From contig NZ_AMRN01000004.1 in assembly GCF_000300275.1 (NCBI RefSeq), positions 1 to 64,000 of the forward strand: a DNA stretch of 64,000 nt, written 5' to 3'. The notes beneath the pieces are model-generated. The model saw only the letters and a program-made list of their open reading frames with translations, did no database searches and was not told the origin of the DNA. Below, one piece after another: positions 53,832-62,157 of the stretch. The translations under genes were made by a program, and so were the position numbers. The stretch is from Thalassospira profundimaris WP0211 (GTDB lineage: Bacteria > Pseudomonadota > Alphaproteobacteria > Rhodospirillales > Thalassospiraceae). Numbering within the stretch: position 1 is the first letter of the stretch; every line of letters starts with the position of its first letter.

Positions 53832-54991
53832 TGCGCAGCCTCAGGGATCACGTGATCATTTTCAGTACCGGCTTCGGCCTGATTTATCCCGACCCAAGAC
53901 ATCATGGCGGCAGCAAATGCCGGCACCTTGCGTTGATGATGGGTATCGACTTCTACCTCGGTGCTCATCCCTGCACGCAGATCGGGCAAACCGTCATGGG
54001 CATCAATGGCAATACGAACCGGCACGCGCTGAACCACTTTAACCCAGTTACCTGTCGCATTTTGGGCTGGAATCACCGAAAACTCCGCCCCGGTTGCCGG
54101 CGCGACCGAATGCACTACACCGTGCCACACCATATCAGGATAGGCATCGACCGAAATTTCGGCCTTCTGTCCCGGTTTCAGGTGGGTCAGTTCGACTTCC
54201 TTGAAATTGGCATCAATCCATTGAACATCACTTGAAACCAGACTTGCCATCGCAGAGCCCGCTTTGACATAGGCACCTTCCTCGGGCTTGTTACTGAGCA
54301 CGCCATTAAACGGTGCGATAATTTCGGTATGCTTCAGATCAAGTTCAGATCGGGCGAGATCAAATTTTGCCTGCTGATATTGCGGCAGATTTTCAATCGG
54401 GGTATCCACATCCCCACCCAGCTTTGACAGGGTGGTTTTCATCGCCCGTTGATTAAGGACAATCCGTTGCTTGGCGGCCAAAAGCGTATTCTGGGCTTCA
54501 TCAAGGGCTGCCTGTGAGGCCACATTGCTTTTACGAAGGGCCTGTTGCCGGTCAAACTTCTTCTGGGCGTAATCAAGATTGATCTTCGCCAGTTCGACAC
54601 TGCCCTTGAGCTCTTCATAGCTGTGGCGCAGGGAATCAACTTCCTGCTCGACAGTGGCAAGATTGGCATGTGCGCGCTCAACGGCAATCTGAAAGGGGCG
54701 CGGATCAATGCGAAACAGCACGTCGCCTTTGTGTACCAACTGGTTTTCATCAACCAGAATTTCGCTGACCGGACCGTCAATTTCCGGCGCGATGGCAACC
54801 ATATCGGCGTGAACATAGGCGTTCTCGGTACTGACGAACCGTCCGCCGGTATAGTACCAGTAGGCACCACCCATCACGACGACAAGCGGACCGGCCATCA
54901 GCAGAACCGGACGCAGCCAGCGTTTTCTCGATTTCGAGACAGGATTTTCGTTTGCCGCCGACGAGGCAGCATTCTGATTTTGATCTGACAT
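53828..54991 (-). CDS. emrA: EmrA-type membrane fusion protein (HlyD family)
   Basis: The 387-residue periplasmic adaptor has one N-terminal membrane anchor (WLRPVLLMAGPLVVVMGGAY), a split lipoyl/biotinyl domain (GPVSEILVDENQLVHKGDVL and the returning half near residue 235), and a long coiled-coil hairpin (about 100-210). It bridges EmrB to an outer-membrane factor, which is not encoded here. It lies 17 bases after the MarR gene. Confidence 0.94.
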   Translation of the reverse strand: MSDQNQNAASSAANENPVSKSRKRWLRPVLLMAGPLVVVMGGAYWYYTGGRFVSTENAYVHADMVAIAPEIDGPVSEILVDENQLVHKGDVLFRIDPRPFQIAVERAHANLATVEQEVDSLRHSYEELKGSVELAKINLDYAQKKFDRQQALRKSNVASQAALDEAQNTLLAAKQRIVLNQRAMKTTLSKLGGDVDTPIENLPQYQQAKFDLARSELDLKHTEIIAPFNGVLSNKPEEGAYVKAGSAMASLVSSDVQWIDANFKEVELTHLKPGQKAEISVDAYPDMVWHGVVHSVAPATGAEFSVIPAQNATGNWVKVVQRVPVRIAIDAHDGLPDLRAGMSTEVEVDTHHQRKVPAFAAAMMSWVGINQAEAGTENDHVIPEAAQ

Positions 54992-55008
54992 GATTTCGGG
55001 GCCTTGAA

Positions 55009-55506
55009 TTATGCGTTCTTTTGACTGGCTGGCTGTGAATTGGTTGGCGCGTCGGTTTTGCTGCCCTGCTCGACAGCGGTCAGGTTGTCATGCATCCGAC
55101 CCAAAACCGAAATCAGCATTTGCTGCATGTCGGGCGTGATCCCGGCCATGGCATCTTCGCGCGCCGCGGCCGCAACCTCATAGACGCGCTCAAGCAATGG
55201 CGTAGCAGCATCGGTAGCAAAAAGTTGAAATGCTCGCCGGTCATCGGGATCGGCCCGGCGTTCAGCCAGTCCTTCCTCGACCAGTTTGTCGATCAGACGG
55301 GCGGTCGTAATCGGCTGAATTTCAAGCATCTCGGCCAATGCCACCTGCCGGACACCCTCATTGCGCGCCACATAGACAAGCGCCTGTATTTGGGCCTGAG
55401 TCAGGCCGAAATCGTCTGCGTGACGCATGAAATTGCGCCGCATCAGACGGGTTACGTCCTTCATCAAAAAACCGATATTCTGTTTGGGATCGTTAGATTG
55501 TGGCAT
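55009..55506 (-). CDS. MarR-family regulator of the emr operon
   Basis: A 165-residue winged-helix regulator with DNA-binding QVALAEMLEIQPITTARLID, LVEEGLAERRADPDDRRAFQ, the D-x-R wing of MarR proteins. It is the first gene of marR-emrA-emrB, so it probably represses the operon until a drug or phenolic ligand binds. A long inverted repeat lies just upstream. Confidence 0.93.
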   Translation of the reverse strand: MPQSNDPKQNIGFLMKDVTRLMRRNFMRHADDFGLTQAQIQALVYVARNEGVRQVALAEMLEIQPITTARLIDKLVEEGLAERRADPDDRRAFQLFATDAATPLLERVYEVAAAAREDAMAGITPDMQQMLISVLGRMHDNLTAVEQGSKTDAPTNSQPASQKNA

Positions 55507-55532
55507 TTGCCAGCTCTGTCAAAGTCACATGG

Positions 55533-55565
55533 TTGATATATAATAAGCAATGTATACTATATCAA
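55533..55565. promoter_or_regulatory. inverted repeat upstream of marR, candidate operator
   Basis: TTGATATA and TATATCAA arms lie 17 bases apart, with a TATACT -10-like hexamer between them, 27 bases upstream of the marR start. MarR proteins bind such AT-rich palindromes over their own promoters. Confidence 0.65.
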
Positions 55566-55750
55566 TCAGGTGACTTCAAGTCAGTTGATGTCACCCCCGC
55601 CCTGCGCAGACGACATGGCTGCTGATTGTGGCCGTGACTATGCAAGGCGGGTGAAATATGCGATTTTAATCGGCACAGGCAGCAGGCTGTGATAGAAGCC
55701 GCGCCAGAGAGATTTCCCGCAGACGACCAAATAGAAAAGACCCGCAAGTG

Positions 55751-57397
55751 ATGAGTAATCAATCGCGCCGTTCCGAATTGCTGATGCCCGCAGGCTCGCT
55801 CGAAAAGCTGAAAGTTGCTGTGCTCTATGGCGCAGACGCCGTTTACATGGGCACGCCGGACCTGTCGCTGCGCGTTAAAAGCCAGATGTCGCTTGATGAC
55901 GTGGTCGAGGGCATCGACTTCGCCCACAGCCATGGTGTGCGCGTTTACCTCACACTGAACCTGTTTTCGCATAACAAGGATATCGACAAGCTGCCGGAAT
56001 ATGTCGATACCGTGCGCAAGGTCCGCCCCGATGGCCTGATCGTTGCCGATCCGGGTGTGTTCATGTTTGTCCGCGAACATGCGCCGGAACTTGATTTGCA
56101 TGTGTCGACACAGGCCAATGTGTGCTCGTGGCAGTCCGTCAAATTCTGGCAAAGCATTGGTGCGAAGCTTGTGGTTCTGGGCCGTGAGGTTTCCTATGAG
56201 GAACTGACCGAAATCCGCGAAAAATGCCAGGACATCAAGATCGAGGCATTCGTGCATGGCTCGATGTGCATGACCTATTCCGGTCGTTGCCTGCTGTCGA
56301 ACTTCATGGCCGAACGTGGTGCCAATCAGGGCGCATGTGCGAACTCGTGCCGCTGGAAATACAAAGTCCACATGAAGCTTAAGGACGGCACGGTCAAGGA
56401 ACTCAAACTGACCGAAGAAAACTTGGAAATGTTTGACTTCTTCCTTGAAGAAGACATGCGTCCGGGCGAGCTGATGGAAATTCAGGAAGACGAGCGTGGC
56501 TCCTACATCCTGAACTCGCGAGATCTGTGCATCATGCCGAAGCTTGAGGATTACCTGAAAATCGGTGTCGACAGCCTCAAGGTCGAGGGGCGTGGCAAAA
56601 GCCCGTATTACGCCGGCCTCGTTGCCCGTGCCTACCGCATGGCGATTGATGACTGGTACAAGGATCCGGAAAACTGGTCGGCCGAAGAATATATGAAGGA
56701 ACTGGCGACCATCCCGAACCGGGGTTATACGCTGGCCTTCCATGATGGCCGCCTGACCAACTACGCGCACGGCTATGACAGCAACACCAATGTGTCGGAT
56801 TGGGAATTTGCCGGAATGATCGAGGAAGTCGAAGACGACGCCTTTATCATGTCGGTCAAGAACCGCATGTTGCCCGGTGATGTGATCGAAATCGTCCCGC
56901 CGCGTACGCGCCAGACCATCTTCATCCGCATGTATGAATTCATTGATGCCAAAACCGGCAAGGTCGGCGAAGCAGTCCACGCCAACACCCATCCGCGCAT
57001 CCGCCTGCCATTCAGCCTGTTTGAACAGGAAGACCCGGAATTCCTGAAACGCGAAATCCTGCCGATGACCATCGTGCGCAAGGAAAAGGCCCTTTCCGAA
57101 GACGAATGGCAGCGCCTGAAACTTGATCAGGAAGGCCACAAGATCGAGATGGGCAAAGGCAACGAAGAACGCTATGACGCGAAACGCGAAGCGCTTCAGA
57201 CCGCCCTTGATGACCGCCAGAAGGAACGCTCCTTCCGCACCCCGCGTGTTGGCACCAAGGGCTGCTGTGGCCGGGGTTGCAATGGCTGCCTGATCTTCTG
57301 GCATGATGAAAGCTACGCCAAGGCGCGCGAAATTCTTGCCAAACGCAAACAGGGCGAAATGCTGGAAAAAGACGGCAAGACGATTGCCGCTGAATAA
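55751..57397 (+). CDS. U32-family peptidase-like protein with C-terminal Cys motif
   Basis: The 548-residue protein carries U32 domain features: LLMPAGSLEKLKVAVLYGAD at the N-terminus and the signature EAFVHGSMCMTYSGRCLLSN near residue 175. Family members with this core (TrhP, RlhA, UbiU/V) carry Fe-S clusters and hydroxylate RNA or ubiquinone precursors rather than cut proteins. Beyond the usual 450 residues there is a tail with CCGRGCNGCLIF (near residue 502) that adds four cysteines. The role, probably tRNA or rRNA hydroxylation, is an inference. ATG 55751 is preferred to GTG 55748. Confidence 0.88.
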   Translation: MSNQSRRSELLMPAGSLEKLKVAVLYGADAVYMGTPDLSLRVKSQMSLDDVVEGIDFAHSHGVRVYLTLNLFSHNKDIDKLPEYVDTVRKVRPDGLIVADPGVFMFVREHAPELDLHVSTQANVCSWQSVKFWQSIGAKLVVLGREVSYEELTEIREKCQDIKIEAFVHGSMCMTYSGRCLLSNFMAERGANQGACANSCRWKYKVHMKLKDGTVKELKLTEENLEMFDFFLEEDMRPGELMEIQEDERGSYILNSRDLCIMPKLEDYLKIGVDSLKVEGRGKSPYYAGLVARAYRMAIDDWYKDPENWSAEEYMKELATIPNRGYTLAFHDGRLTNYAHGYDSNTNVSDWEFAGMIEEVEDDAFIMSVKNRMLPGDVIEIVPPRTRQTIFIRMYEFIDAKTGKVGEAVHANTHPRIRLPFSLFEQEDPEFLKREILPMTIVRKEKALSEDEWQRLKLDQEGHKIEMGKGNEERYDAKREALQTALDDRQKERSFRTPRVGTKGCCGRGCNGCLIFWHDESYAKAREILAKRKQGEMLEKDGKTIAAE

Positions 57398-57420
57398 GCA
57401 CCCCGCCCATTACAGATACA

Positions 57421-57458
57421 AAAACGGCAGCATTCGATCTCGATGCTGCCGTTTTTTA
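57421..57458. terminator. Rho-independent terminator
   Basis: AAAACGGCAGCAT / ATGCTGCCGTTTT stem with a 9-nt loop and T-runs on both strands, between the U32 gene and the convergent DedA gene. Confidence 0.92.
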
Positions 57459-57463
57459 TTGGG

Positions 57464-58057
57464 TTATTTGATGGCGCGTTCAGCCTGTTGCTCCAGCCGA
57501 TCAATCCGGCGGAGCGCAAACCAGCCCAGCACAAGAAACACGATCAGCAAGATCGGGCTGAGCATCGCAAGGTTTTGTTCAACCAGTTCGGACATCCCCG
57601 CCCCCAGGCTATGGCCAAGCCCATAGTAAAGCCCGACCCAAAGCAGGACTGACGCGATGCTAAGCGGCAGGAAGCGGATGAAAGACATCGAGCTCATGCC
57701 GACCGGGAACACCCCAAACGATCGCACCCCATGCGGATAGCGACACAGCAGGATATAGGCGACACCGTAATGCTCAAACAATCCCAGGGTCTTGCCCATC
57801 CAGTCTGACAGGGATTTGGGCAGCTTGCGGACAATCGCATCGCCGTATTTGCGAGCTAACCCAAAGCGCAGTACATCGCCGACAAGCCCACCCGCAATCA
57901 TTGATGTAACCGCCGGCACGATCATCAGGCTTTCGGCCGCGACCAGCATGCCGGCAAATACCGGCAGGATGCTGGATTTGCTGACGCAATAGGTGAAGAT
58001 CAGGATATAGACCAGATCCTGATGATCCTGAATCCACAGATTAATCGTCTCAAACAC
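57464..58057 (-). CDS. DedA/SNARE-associated membrane protein
   Basis: A 197-residue membrane protein of the DedA superfamily. The re-entrant region (FAGMLVAAESLMIVPAVTSM, VGDVLRFGLARKYG) and the basic motif CRYPHGVRSFGVFPVGMSSM with the conserved F/Y-x-x-R-x-x-P-x-x-R-like pattern are visible. DedA proteins flip phospholipids or undecaprenyl phosphate. It is monocistronic and convergent with the U32 gene. Confidence 0.88.
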   Translation of the reverse strand: MFETINLWIQDHQDLVYILIFTYCVSKSSILPVFAGMLVAAESLMIVPAVTSMIAGGLVGDVLRFGLARKYGDAIVRKLPKSLSDWMGKTLGLFEHYGVAYILLCRYPHGVRSFGVFPVGMSSMSFIRFLPLSIASVLLWVGLYYGLGHSLGAGMSELVEQNLAMLSPILLIVFLVLGWFALRRIDRLEQQAERAIK

Positions 58058-58108
58058 GGCACGTCCGCCTGCACTTATTGGATGATGGTTCGCCTTCTAG
58101 GCCAAACC

Positions 58109-58130
58109 GGACACACTTGAAAGTGTGCCC
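58109..58130 (-). terminator. hairpin after DUF3830 gene
   Basis: GGACACACTT / AAGTGTGCCC pair around a GA loop, about 20 bases past the stop of the DUF3830-like gene. A terminator role is plausible but the T-run is poor. Confidence 0.5.
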
Positions 58131-58147
58131 GATCACAGTTGCCTTGA

Positions 58148-58561
58148 TTACGCCAGTTCAAACCGGATCGACTGCGCACCTTCCCAAAGCGTCATCTTAC
58201 CCAGCTTTTCAAGGTCTTCGAGATTGCTGGTGACCGTGATGAAATGGTTGCCGGCAAGCTGGCCGACCTTGGAAGCGAAATGCACCCCGCCATATGCCAG
58301 CAGGATTTCGGTTTCGCTGATCCCGCCGGGATAGAGGATGATCTGGCCCGGGGCCGGGAAGCTGGTGTGGTTTTCATAATCAACACCGAACTGATAATCG
58401 CCGAGTGGCATCCAGACACCCTCGCCGCTCCAGCGGACATGGACCGCCTTGCTTTCAAACGGCATGCGATCAAGGAACGCCTTGCAGGTATGCGGCGCCT
58501 TTTCGATTTCGAGAACCGCGTCAAAGGTGAAGGGACCGGCGGTAATTTTGATATTGGACAT
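58148..58561 (-). CDS. DUF3830-family cyclophilin-like protein
   Basis: The 137-residue cytoplasmic protein (KAPHTCKAFLDRMPFESKAV, GEGVWMPLGDYQFGVDYENH, GQIILYPGGISETEILLAYG) matches the cyclophilin-like DUF3830 group, small beta-barrels often found next to transport or catabolic genes. Function is unknown; homologues are thought to bind small ligands. ATG 58561 follows AGGA; the upstream extension lies in the permease gene. It lies 8 bases after the anion-permease gene and is probably one operon with it. Confidence 0.8.
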   Translation of the reverse strand: MSNIKITAGPFTFDAVLEIEKAPHTCKAFLDRMPFESKAVHVRWSGEGVWMPLGDYQFGVDYENHTSFPAPGQIILYPGGISETEILLAYGGVHFASKVGQLAGNHFITVTSNLEDLEKLGKMTLWEGAQSIRFELA

Positions 58562-58569
58562 GATGTTTC

Positions 58570-59820
58570 CTATGAAATCAGGATGACCCAACCCAGCGAA
58601 AGCGCCAGACTGATCAATGTAACGGGCACGCCAAGGCGCGCATAATCGATAAATGAAATCACCGTTCCGGCCTTTGCGGCCTGTTCAACGGCAATGATAT
58701 TGGCAACCGAACCAACAATCAGGAAGTTGCCCGACAATGTCGAAAAAATCGCCAGTGCATGCAACATTTCCGTGCTCCATTCCGGACCGAGTGAGAGCAA
58801 CATCATCACCAGCGGCACATTGCCGATCGTATTGGACCCGGCCAGCGACACACCAGCCAGAACACCCGGATGATGGATCTGCAACGTGATCAGAACATCG
58901 CGAAACAGGCTGGCGATCACGTCATTTTGCGCCATCGCGCCGGTGACGATAAACAACCCGCAAAACAGCGCCAGCAAATGCCAGTCAACCCGCCCCAGAA
59001 CCTGATCGGTCGACAGGCGACGACTAAGCAGCAAGGCCCCCACCACCAGAAGCGACCAAAGTGCGCGGTCTTCGACAAAGACAAAAATCGCGATCACGGC
59101 GATGGTCGCCAAAACCGCCTTGGTCAGGATGGTTTTATCAAGCGGGCGAACCGGTTGATCAACTGATCGCGCATTTGCATTTGAAATTGCATTTCCACCC
59201 GCCCCGGCGGCATGTGTTTGCCCGCGCATCATCGGGCTTCGCAAGATCACGACATACACCACGCCAAGTGCCAGGAGTGCAGGCACAGCACAGGCCAGAA
59301 CAAAGCCGATGAAATCAAGATTGCCAAACTCGGCAATCATCAGGTTTTGCGGATTACCGATCAGGGTGGCTGCCGATCCGGCATTGGCCGCACACGCCAC
59401 CGCAATCACATAGGGTTTGGGATCAAGCCCGCGCGCAATCACCCCGGTAATCAAAACCGGCGTCACTGCCCAGACGACAACATCGTTTGTCAAAAAGGCC
59501 GATAGCACCCCGCACATGACGATCACCCCGGCCAGCAACCCGCCCGGCCCGCATTTGAGCGCGGTGATCCGATGCCCGATCCAGTCAAAAAAGCCACTTG
59601 CCGCATATTGTGACGACAGCACCATCAATGTCAGCAACACCGCAAGGGTGGCAAAATCAATCGACGCCAGCGCGCCATCACGGTCAACCGCCCCACTGAT
59701 CAGCAAGATCACCGCGCCAAACACGGCAATGCCAGTACGATTGATCGCAAGCCACGGCCAGCGCCCCAGCGCCATGCCGATATAGACCAGAACAAAAACA
59801 ACGGCGATCAGCCAATTCAT
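58570..59820 (-). CDS. ArsB/NhaD/SLC13-type ion permease
   Basis: A 416-residue membrane protein with about eleven segments and the two inverted signatures of the ion-transporter superfamily: SAFLTNDVVVWAVTPVLITG (residues about 110-130, with the LTND motif) and SNTIGNVPLVMMLL in the second half. NAGSAATLIGNPQNLMIAEF is typical of SLC13/ArsB-like carriers. The substrate could be arsenite, sulfate, dicarboxylate or sodium; no arsenic genes are nearby. Confidence 0.85.
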   Translation of the reverse strand: MNWLIAVVFVLVYIGMALGRWPWLAINRTGIAVFGAVILLISGAVDRDGALASIDFATLAVLLTLMVLSSQYAASGFFDWIGHRITALKCGPGGLLAGVIVMCGVLSAFLTNDVVVWAVTPVLITGVIARGLDPKPYVIAVACAANAGSAATLIGNPQNLMIAEFGNLDFIGFVLACAVPALLALGVVYVVILRSPMMRGQTHAAGAGGNAISNANARSVDQPVRPLDKTILTKAVLATIAVIAIFVFVEDRALWSLLVVGALLLSRRLSTDQVLGRVDWHLLALFCGLFIVTGAMAQNDVIASLFRDVLITLQIHHPGVLAGVSLAGSNTIGNVPLVMMLLSLGPEWSTEMLHALAIFSTLSGNFLIVGSVANIIAVEQAAKAGTVISFIDYARLGVPVTLISLALSLGWVILIS

Positions 59821-60149
59821 AAAATGCCCCCATGACCACGGCGACTGCCGGGTTTCGAATAATGGCTACAGCGCCGCCGGGAAACGGTCAATCGGCATGA
59901 TATTCACGTTCCGGTTATGCGCAAATTGCAATGCCCCATACCGAAATGCGCCAACTGAAATTGTTGCAAAGCCCGAACGCGGCCATTTGAGCCATTTTGT
60001 GCGTTGCGACATCAGTTCTTCGACGATCCTGCGATTGTTTCATGACAAAACGGGTGAAAATTTCACTTGCGCGCCAAAAGCAACGGGCGTACATGCGGAC
60101 TTGCCCAAAGTCGCACGTGCCTGTGGTGGTCCTGCTTACTGGAACCCGT
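59821..60149. other. gap upstream of ornithine decarboxylase leader
   Basis: About 330 bases between the divergent permease start and the structured leader. I see nothing gene-like or clearly structured in it. It must hold the promoter of the decarboxylase gene. Confidence 0.5.
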
Positions 60150-60164
60150 AGGACTTACTTAAAG

Positions 60165-60411
60165 CAACGACGGTGTAGGGCTTTTTTGGTCTCAGGTGGC
60201 GTCCAAATCCACCGACACTAAAGAGGCACACCATCATTGCCCACGTGCGGAACGGGAACTCCCCATTCCATAGCGAGGCAGACTTAACTTCGCAGTTCCG
60301 GTTGGCCCCGGGGCTAAACAGCACGCAAGTAGTCCGCGTTATTGCGCCTCCACCGCGCACACGCATCAGGTACATGCACGCTGCCATATCGTGGAATGGG
60401 AGAACGCCCCA
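60165..60411 (+). promoter_or_regulatory. structured leader RNA, candidate speF motif
   Basis: The leader has a stem at 60167 (GACGGTGT with ACACCATC, one mismatch) enclosing GGTGG/CCACC, a near-palindrome at 60302-60317, and a long-range pairing of CTCCCCATTCCA (60259-60270) with TGGAATGGGAG (60392-60402). The last covers the GGGAG ribosome site of the decarboxylase. GGAACT/AGTTCC (60255-60260/60294-60299) would compete with it. Alphaproteobacterial ornithine decarboxylase genes are known to carry the conserved speF leader; position and structure fit, but I could not align it to the family model. Confidence 0.6.
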
Positions 60412-61545
60412 ATGGCAACTCAGCGTATTATTGATTTTCTCGCACAGAACCGCCCGGAAGGCCCGTGCCTTGTTGTTGACCTCGACGTTGTTCAGCGCAA
60501 CTACGAGACCTTTACCCGTGCTTTGCCGAGCTCGCGCATTTTCTATGCCGTCAAAGCAAACCCGGCACCGGAAGTTCTGAGCCTGCTTGCCGATCTTGGC
60601 AGCAACTTTGACACCGCATCCGTCCCGGAAATCGAAATGGCGATGGCCGCTGGTGCAAGCCCGGACCGCATTTCGTTTGGTAACACCATCAAAAAAGAAC
60701 GCGACATTGCGCGCGCTTTTGAACTCGGTGTGCGCCTTTATGCGGTTGATTGCGTCGAAGAAGTCGAAAAAATTGCCCGTGTCGCACCGGGTGCGCAGGT
60801 TTTCTGCCGCATTCTGACCGACGGCGTTGGCGCAGAATGGCCGCTGTCGCGCAAATTCGGTTGCGCGCCTTCCATGGCGCTCGAAGTTCTTCAGCATGCC
60901 CATCACATGGGTCTGGATGCCTATGGCGTGTCCTTCCACGTCGGGTCGCAGCAGTGCAACCTCGACGCCTGGGACACTGCGCTTTCGGAAGCATCCTCGA
61001 TCTTCCGTACCTTGGCGGAAAAAGGCATTCACCTTCGCATGGTCAATATGGGCGGGGGCTTCCCGACCCGTTACCTGCGCGACATTCCGGCAACCGAAGC
61101 ATACGGTGCGGCGATTGTTGACGCGCTTCACAACCACTTTGGCAACCACATGCCCGAAACCATTATCGAACCGGGCCGTGGCATGGTGGGTGATGCCGGC
61201 GTGATCAAAGCCGAGGTTGTTCTGATTTCGCGCAAGCATGCCGATGATCCGGTGCGCTGGGTTTACCTTGATATCGGTAAATTCGGTGGCCTTGCCGAAA
61301 CCATGGACGAAGCGATCCGCTATCCGATCACCACGATCCATGATGGCGGCGAAGTTGCCCCTTGCGTTCTGGCTGGTCCGACCTGTGATTCGGCTGACGT
61401 GCTGTATGAAAAGACCCCGTATGACCTGCCGGTCTCTTTGACCATCGGTGACGAGGTTCTGATCGAAGCAACCGGTGCCTACACCACCACTTATGCATCT
61501 GTGGCGTTCAACGGCTTCTCGCCGCTTGCCGCCTATATCATCTGA
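60412..61545 (+). CDS. speF: ornithine (or lysine/ornithine) decarboxylase
   Basis: The 377-residue group IV PLP decarboxylase has the PLP lysine (Lys48) in FYAVKANPAP, the Gly-rich phosphate loop NMGGGFPTRY, and the substrate Cys in LAGPTCDSADVLYE, as in eukaryotic-type ornithine decarboxylases. It makes putrescine. The length is that of alphaproteobacterial enzymes, which lack the arginine-decarboxylase inserts. ATG 60412 follows GGGAG. The upstream leader probably controls translation. A GNAT gene 23 bases downstream is probably in the same operon. Confidence 0.94.
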   Translation: MATQRIIDFLAQNRPEGPCLVVDLDVVQRNYETFTRALPSSRIFYAVKANPAPEVLSLLADLGSNFDTASVPEIEMAMAAGASPDRISFGNTIKKERDIARAFELGVRLYAVDCVEEVEKIARVAPGAQVFCRILTDGVGAEWPLSRKFGCAPSMALEVLQHAHHMGLDAYGVSFHVGSQQCNLDAWDTALSEASSIFRTLAEKGIHLRMVNMGGGFPTRYLRDIPATEAYGAAIVDALHNHFGNHMPETIIEPGRGMVGDAGVIKAEVVLISRKHADDPVRWVYLDIGKFGGLAETMDEAIRYPITTIHDGGEVAPCVLAGPTCDSADVLYEKTPYDLPVSLTIGDEVLIEATGAYTTTYASVAFNGFSPLAAYII

Positions 61546-61568
61546 CCCCATTCGGGAAAGATAGGCCA

Positions 61569-62075
61569 ATGATCACAATTGATCGCGAAGGCGCATATTC
61601 GCACATTGAACGCGAAAAGCTGCTTGATCGCGTAATGGGTCAGGCGCGGTTTCAGAAATCGTCTGAAATCCTTCGCCGTAATCGGCTTCCGGCGGACGGT
61701 CTTGCGTTTGTCGCCCACGACGGCAAACAAATGATCGGCACCGTCCGGTTGTGGAATGTCAATGCCGGTGATGCAGGTGATGCATTGCTGCTCGGCCCGC
61801 TTGCCGTCGACAAGATCTATAGCGGGTCCGGCGTGGGTGCCGGTCTGGTTTATGCCGCCCTTAATGCGGCACAGGCTAGCGGTCACCGTTCGGTTCTTCT
61901 GGTGGGGGATCCGGACTATTACGCGCGCTTTGGCTTCCATGCGGCCCCCGCAAGCGGGCTTTTGATGCCCGGCCATTTTGACCGTCACCGGTTCCAGGCG
62001 GTCCATCTTGGCAACGGCGATGGCTTGAGTGGTTCAACCGGTATGCTGAGCGCAACCGGGGCCATGGTCCACTAA
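61569..62075 (+). CDS. GNAT-family N-acetyltransferase
   Basis: The 168-residue YhbS-like acetyltransferase has acetyl-CoA-binding LGPLAVDKIYSGSGVGAGLV near residue 77, followed by VLLVGDPDYYARFGFHAAPA. The acceptor is unknown. Co-transcription with ornithine decarboxylase makes polyamine or diamine acetylation an attractive guess, but YhbS-type proteins have varied substrates. It ends at a strong terminator. Confidence 0.88.
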   Translation: MITIDREGAYSHIEREKLLDRVMGQARFQKSSEILRRNRLPADGLAFVAHDGKQMIGTVRLWNVNAGDAGDALLLGPLAVDKIYSGSGVGAGLVYAALNAAQASGHRSVLLVGDPDYYARFGFHAAPASGLLMPGHFDRHRFQAVHLGNGDGLSGSTGMLSATGAMVH

Positions 62076-62097
62076 GACATCAAAGCAATAAGACAAA

Positions 62098-62137
62098 AAA
62101 ATCCCGGCCCGGGTTTCCCCGGCCGGGATTTTTGTTA
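62098..62137. terminator. Rho-independent terminator
   Basis: AAATCCCGGCC / GGCCGGGATTT stem with T-runs on both sides. It terminates the decarboxylase-GNAT operon and the convergent lipoprotein gene. Confidence 0.92.
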
Positions 62138-62157
62138 TCCGACCTTTGCCGATCAGA

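Noticed and set aside
55562-57304. 580-residue open frame on the minus strand
   Set aside because: It is antisense to the U32 gene. The translation is His/Phe/Arg-rich with no family signature, as expected for the complement of GC-rich coding sequence.
60136-61569. 477-residue open frame on the minus strand
   Set aside because: Antisense to ornithine decarboxylase and its leader; no recognisable domain.
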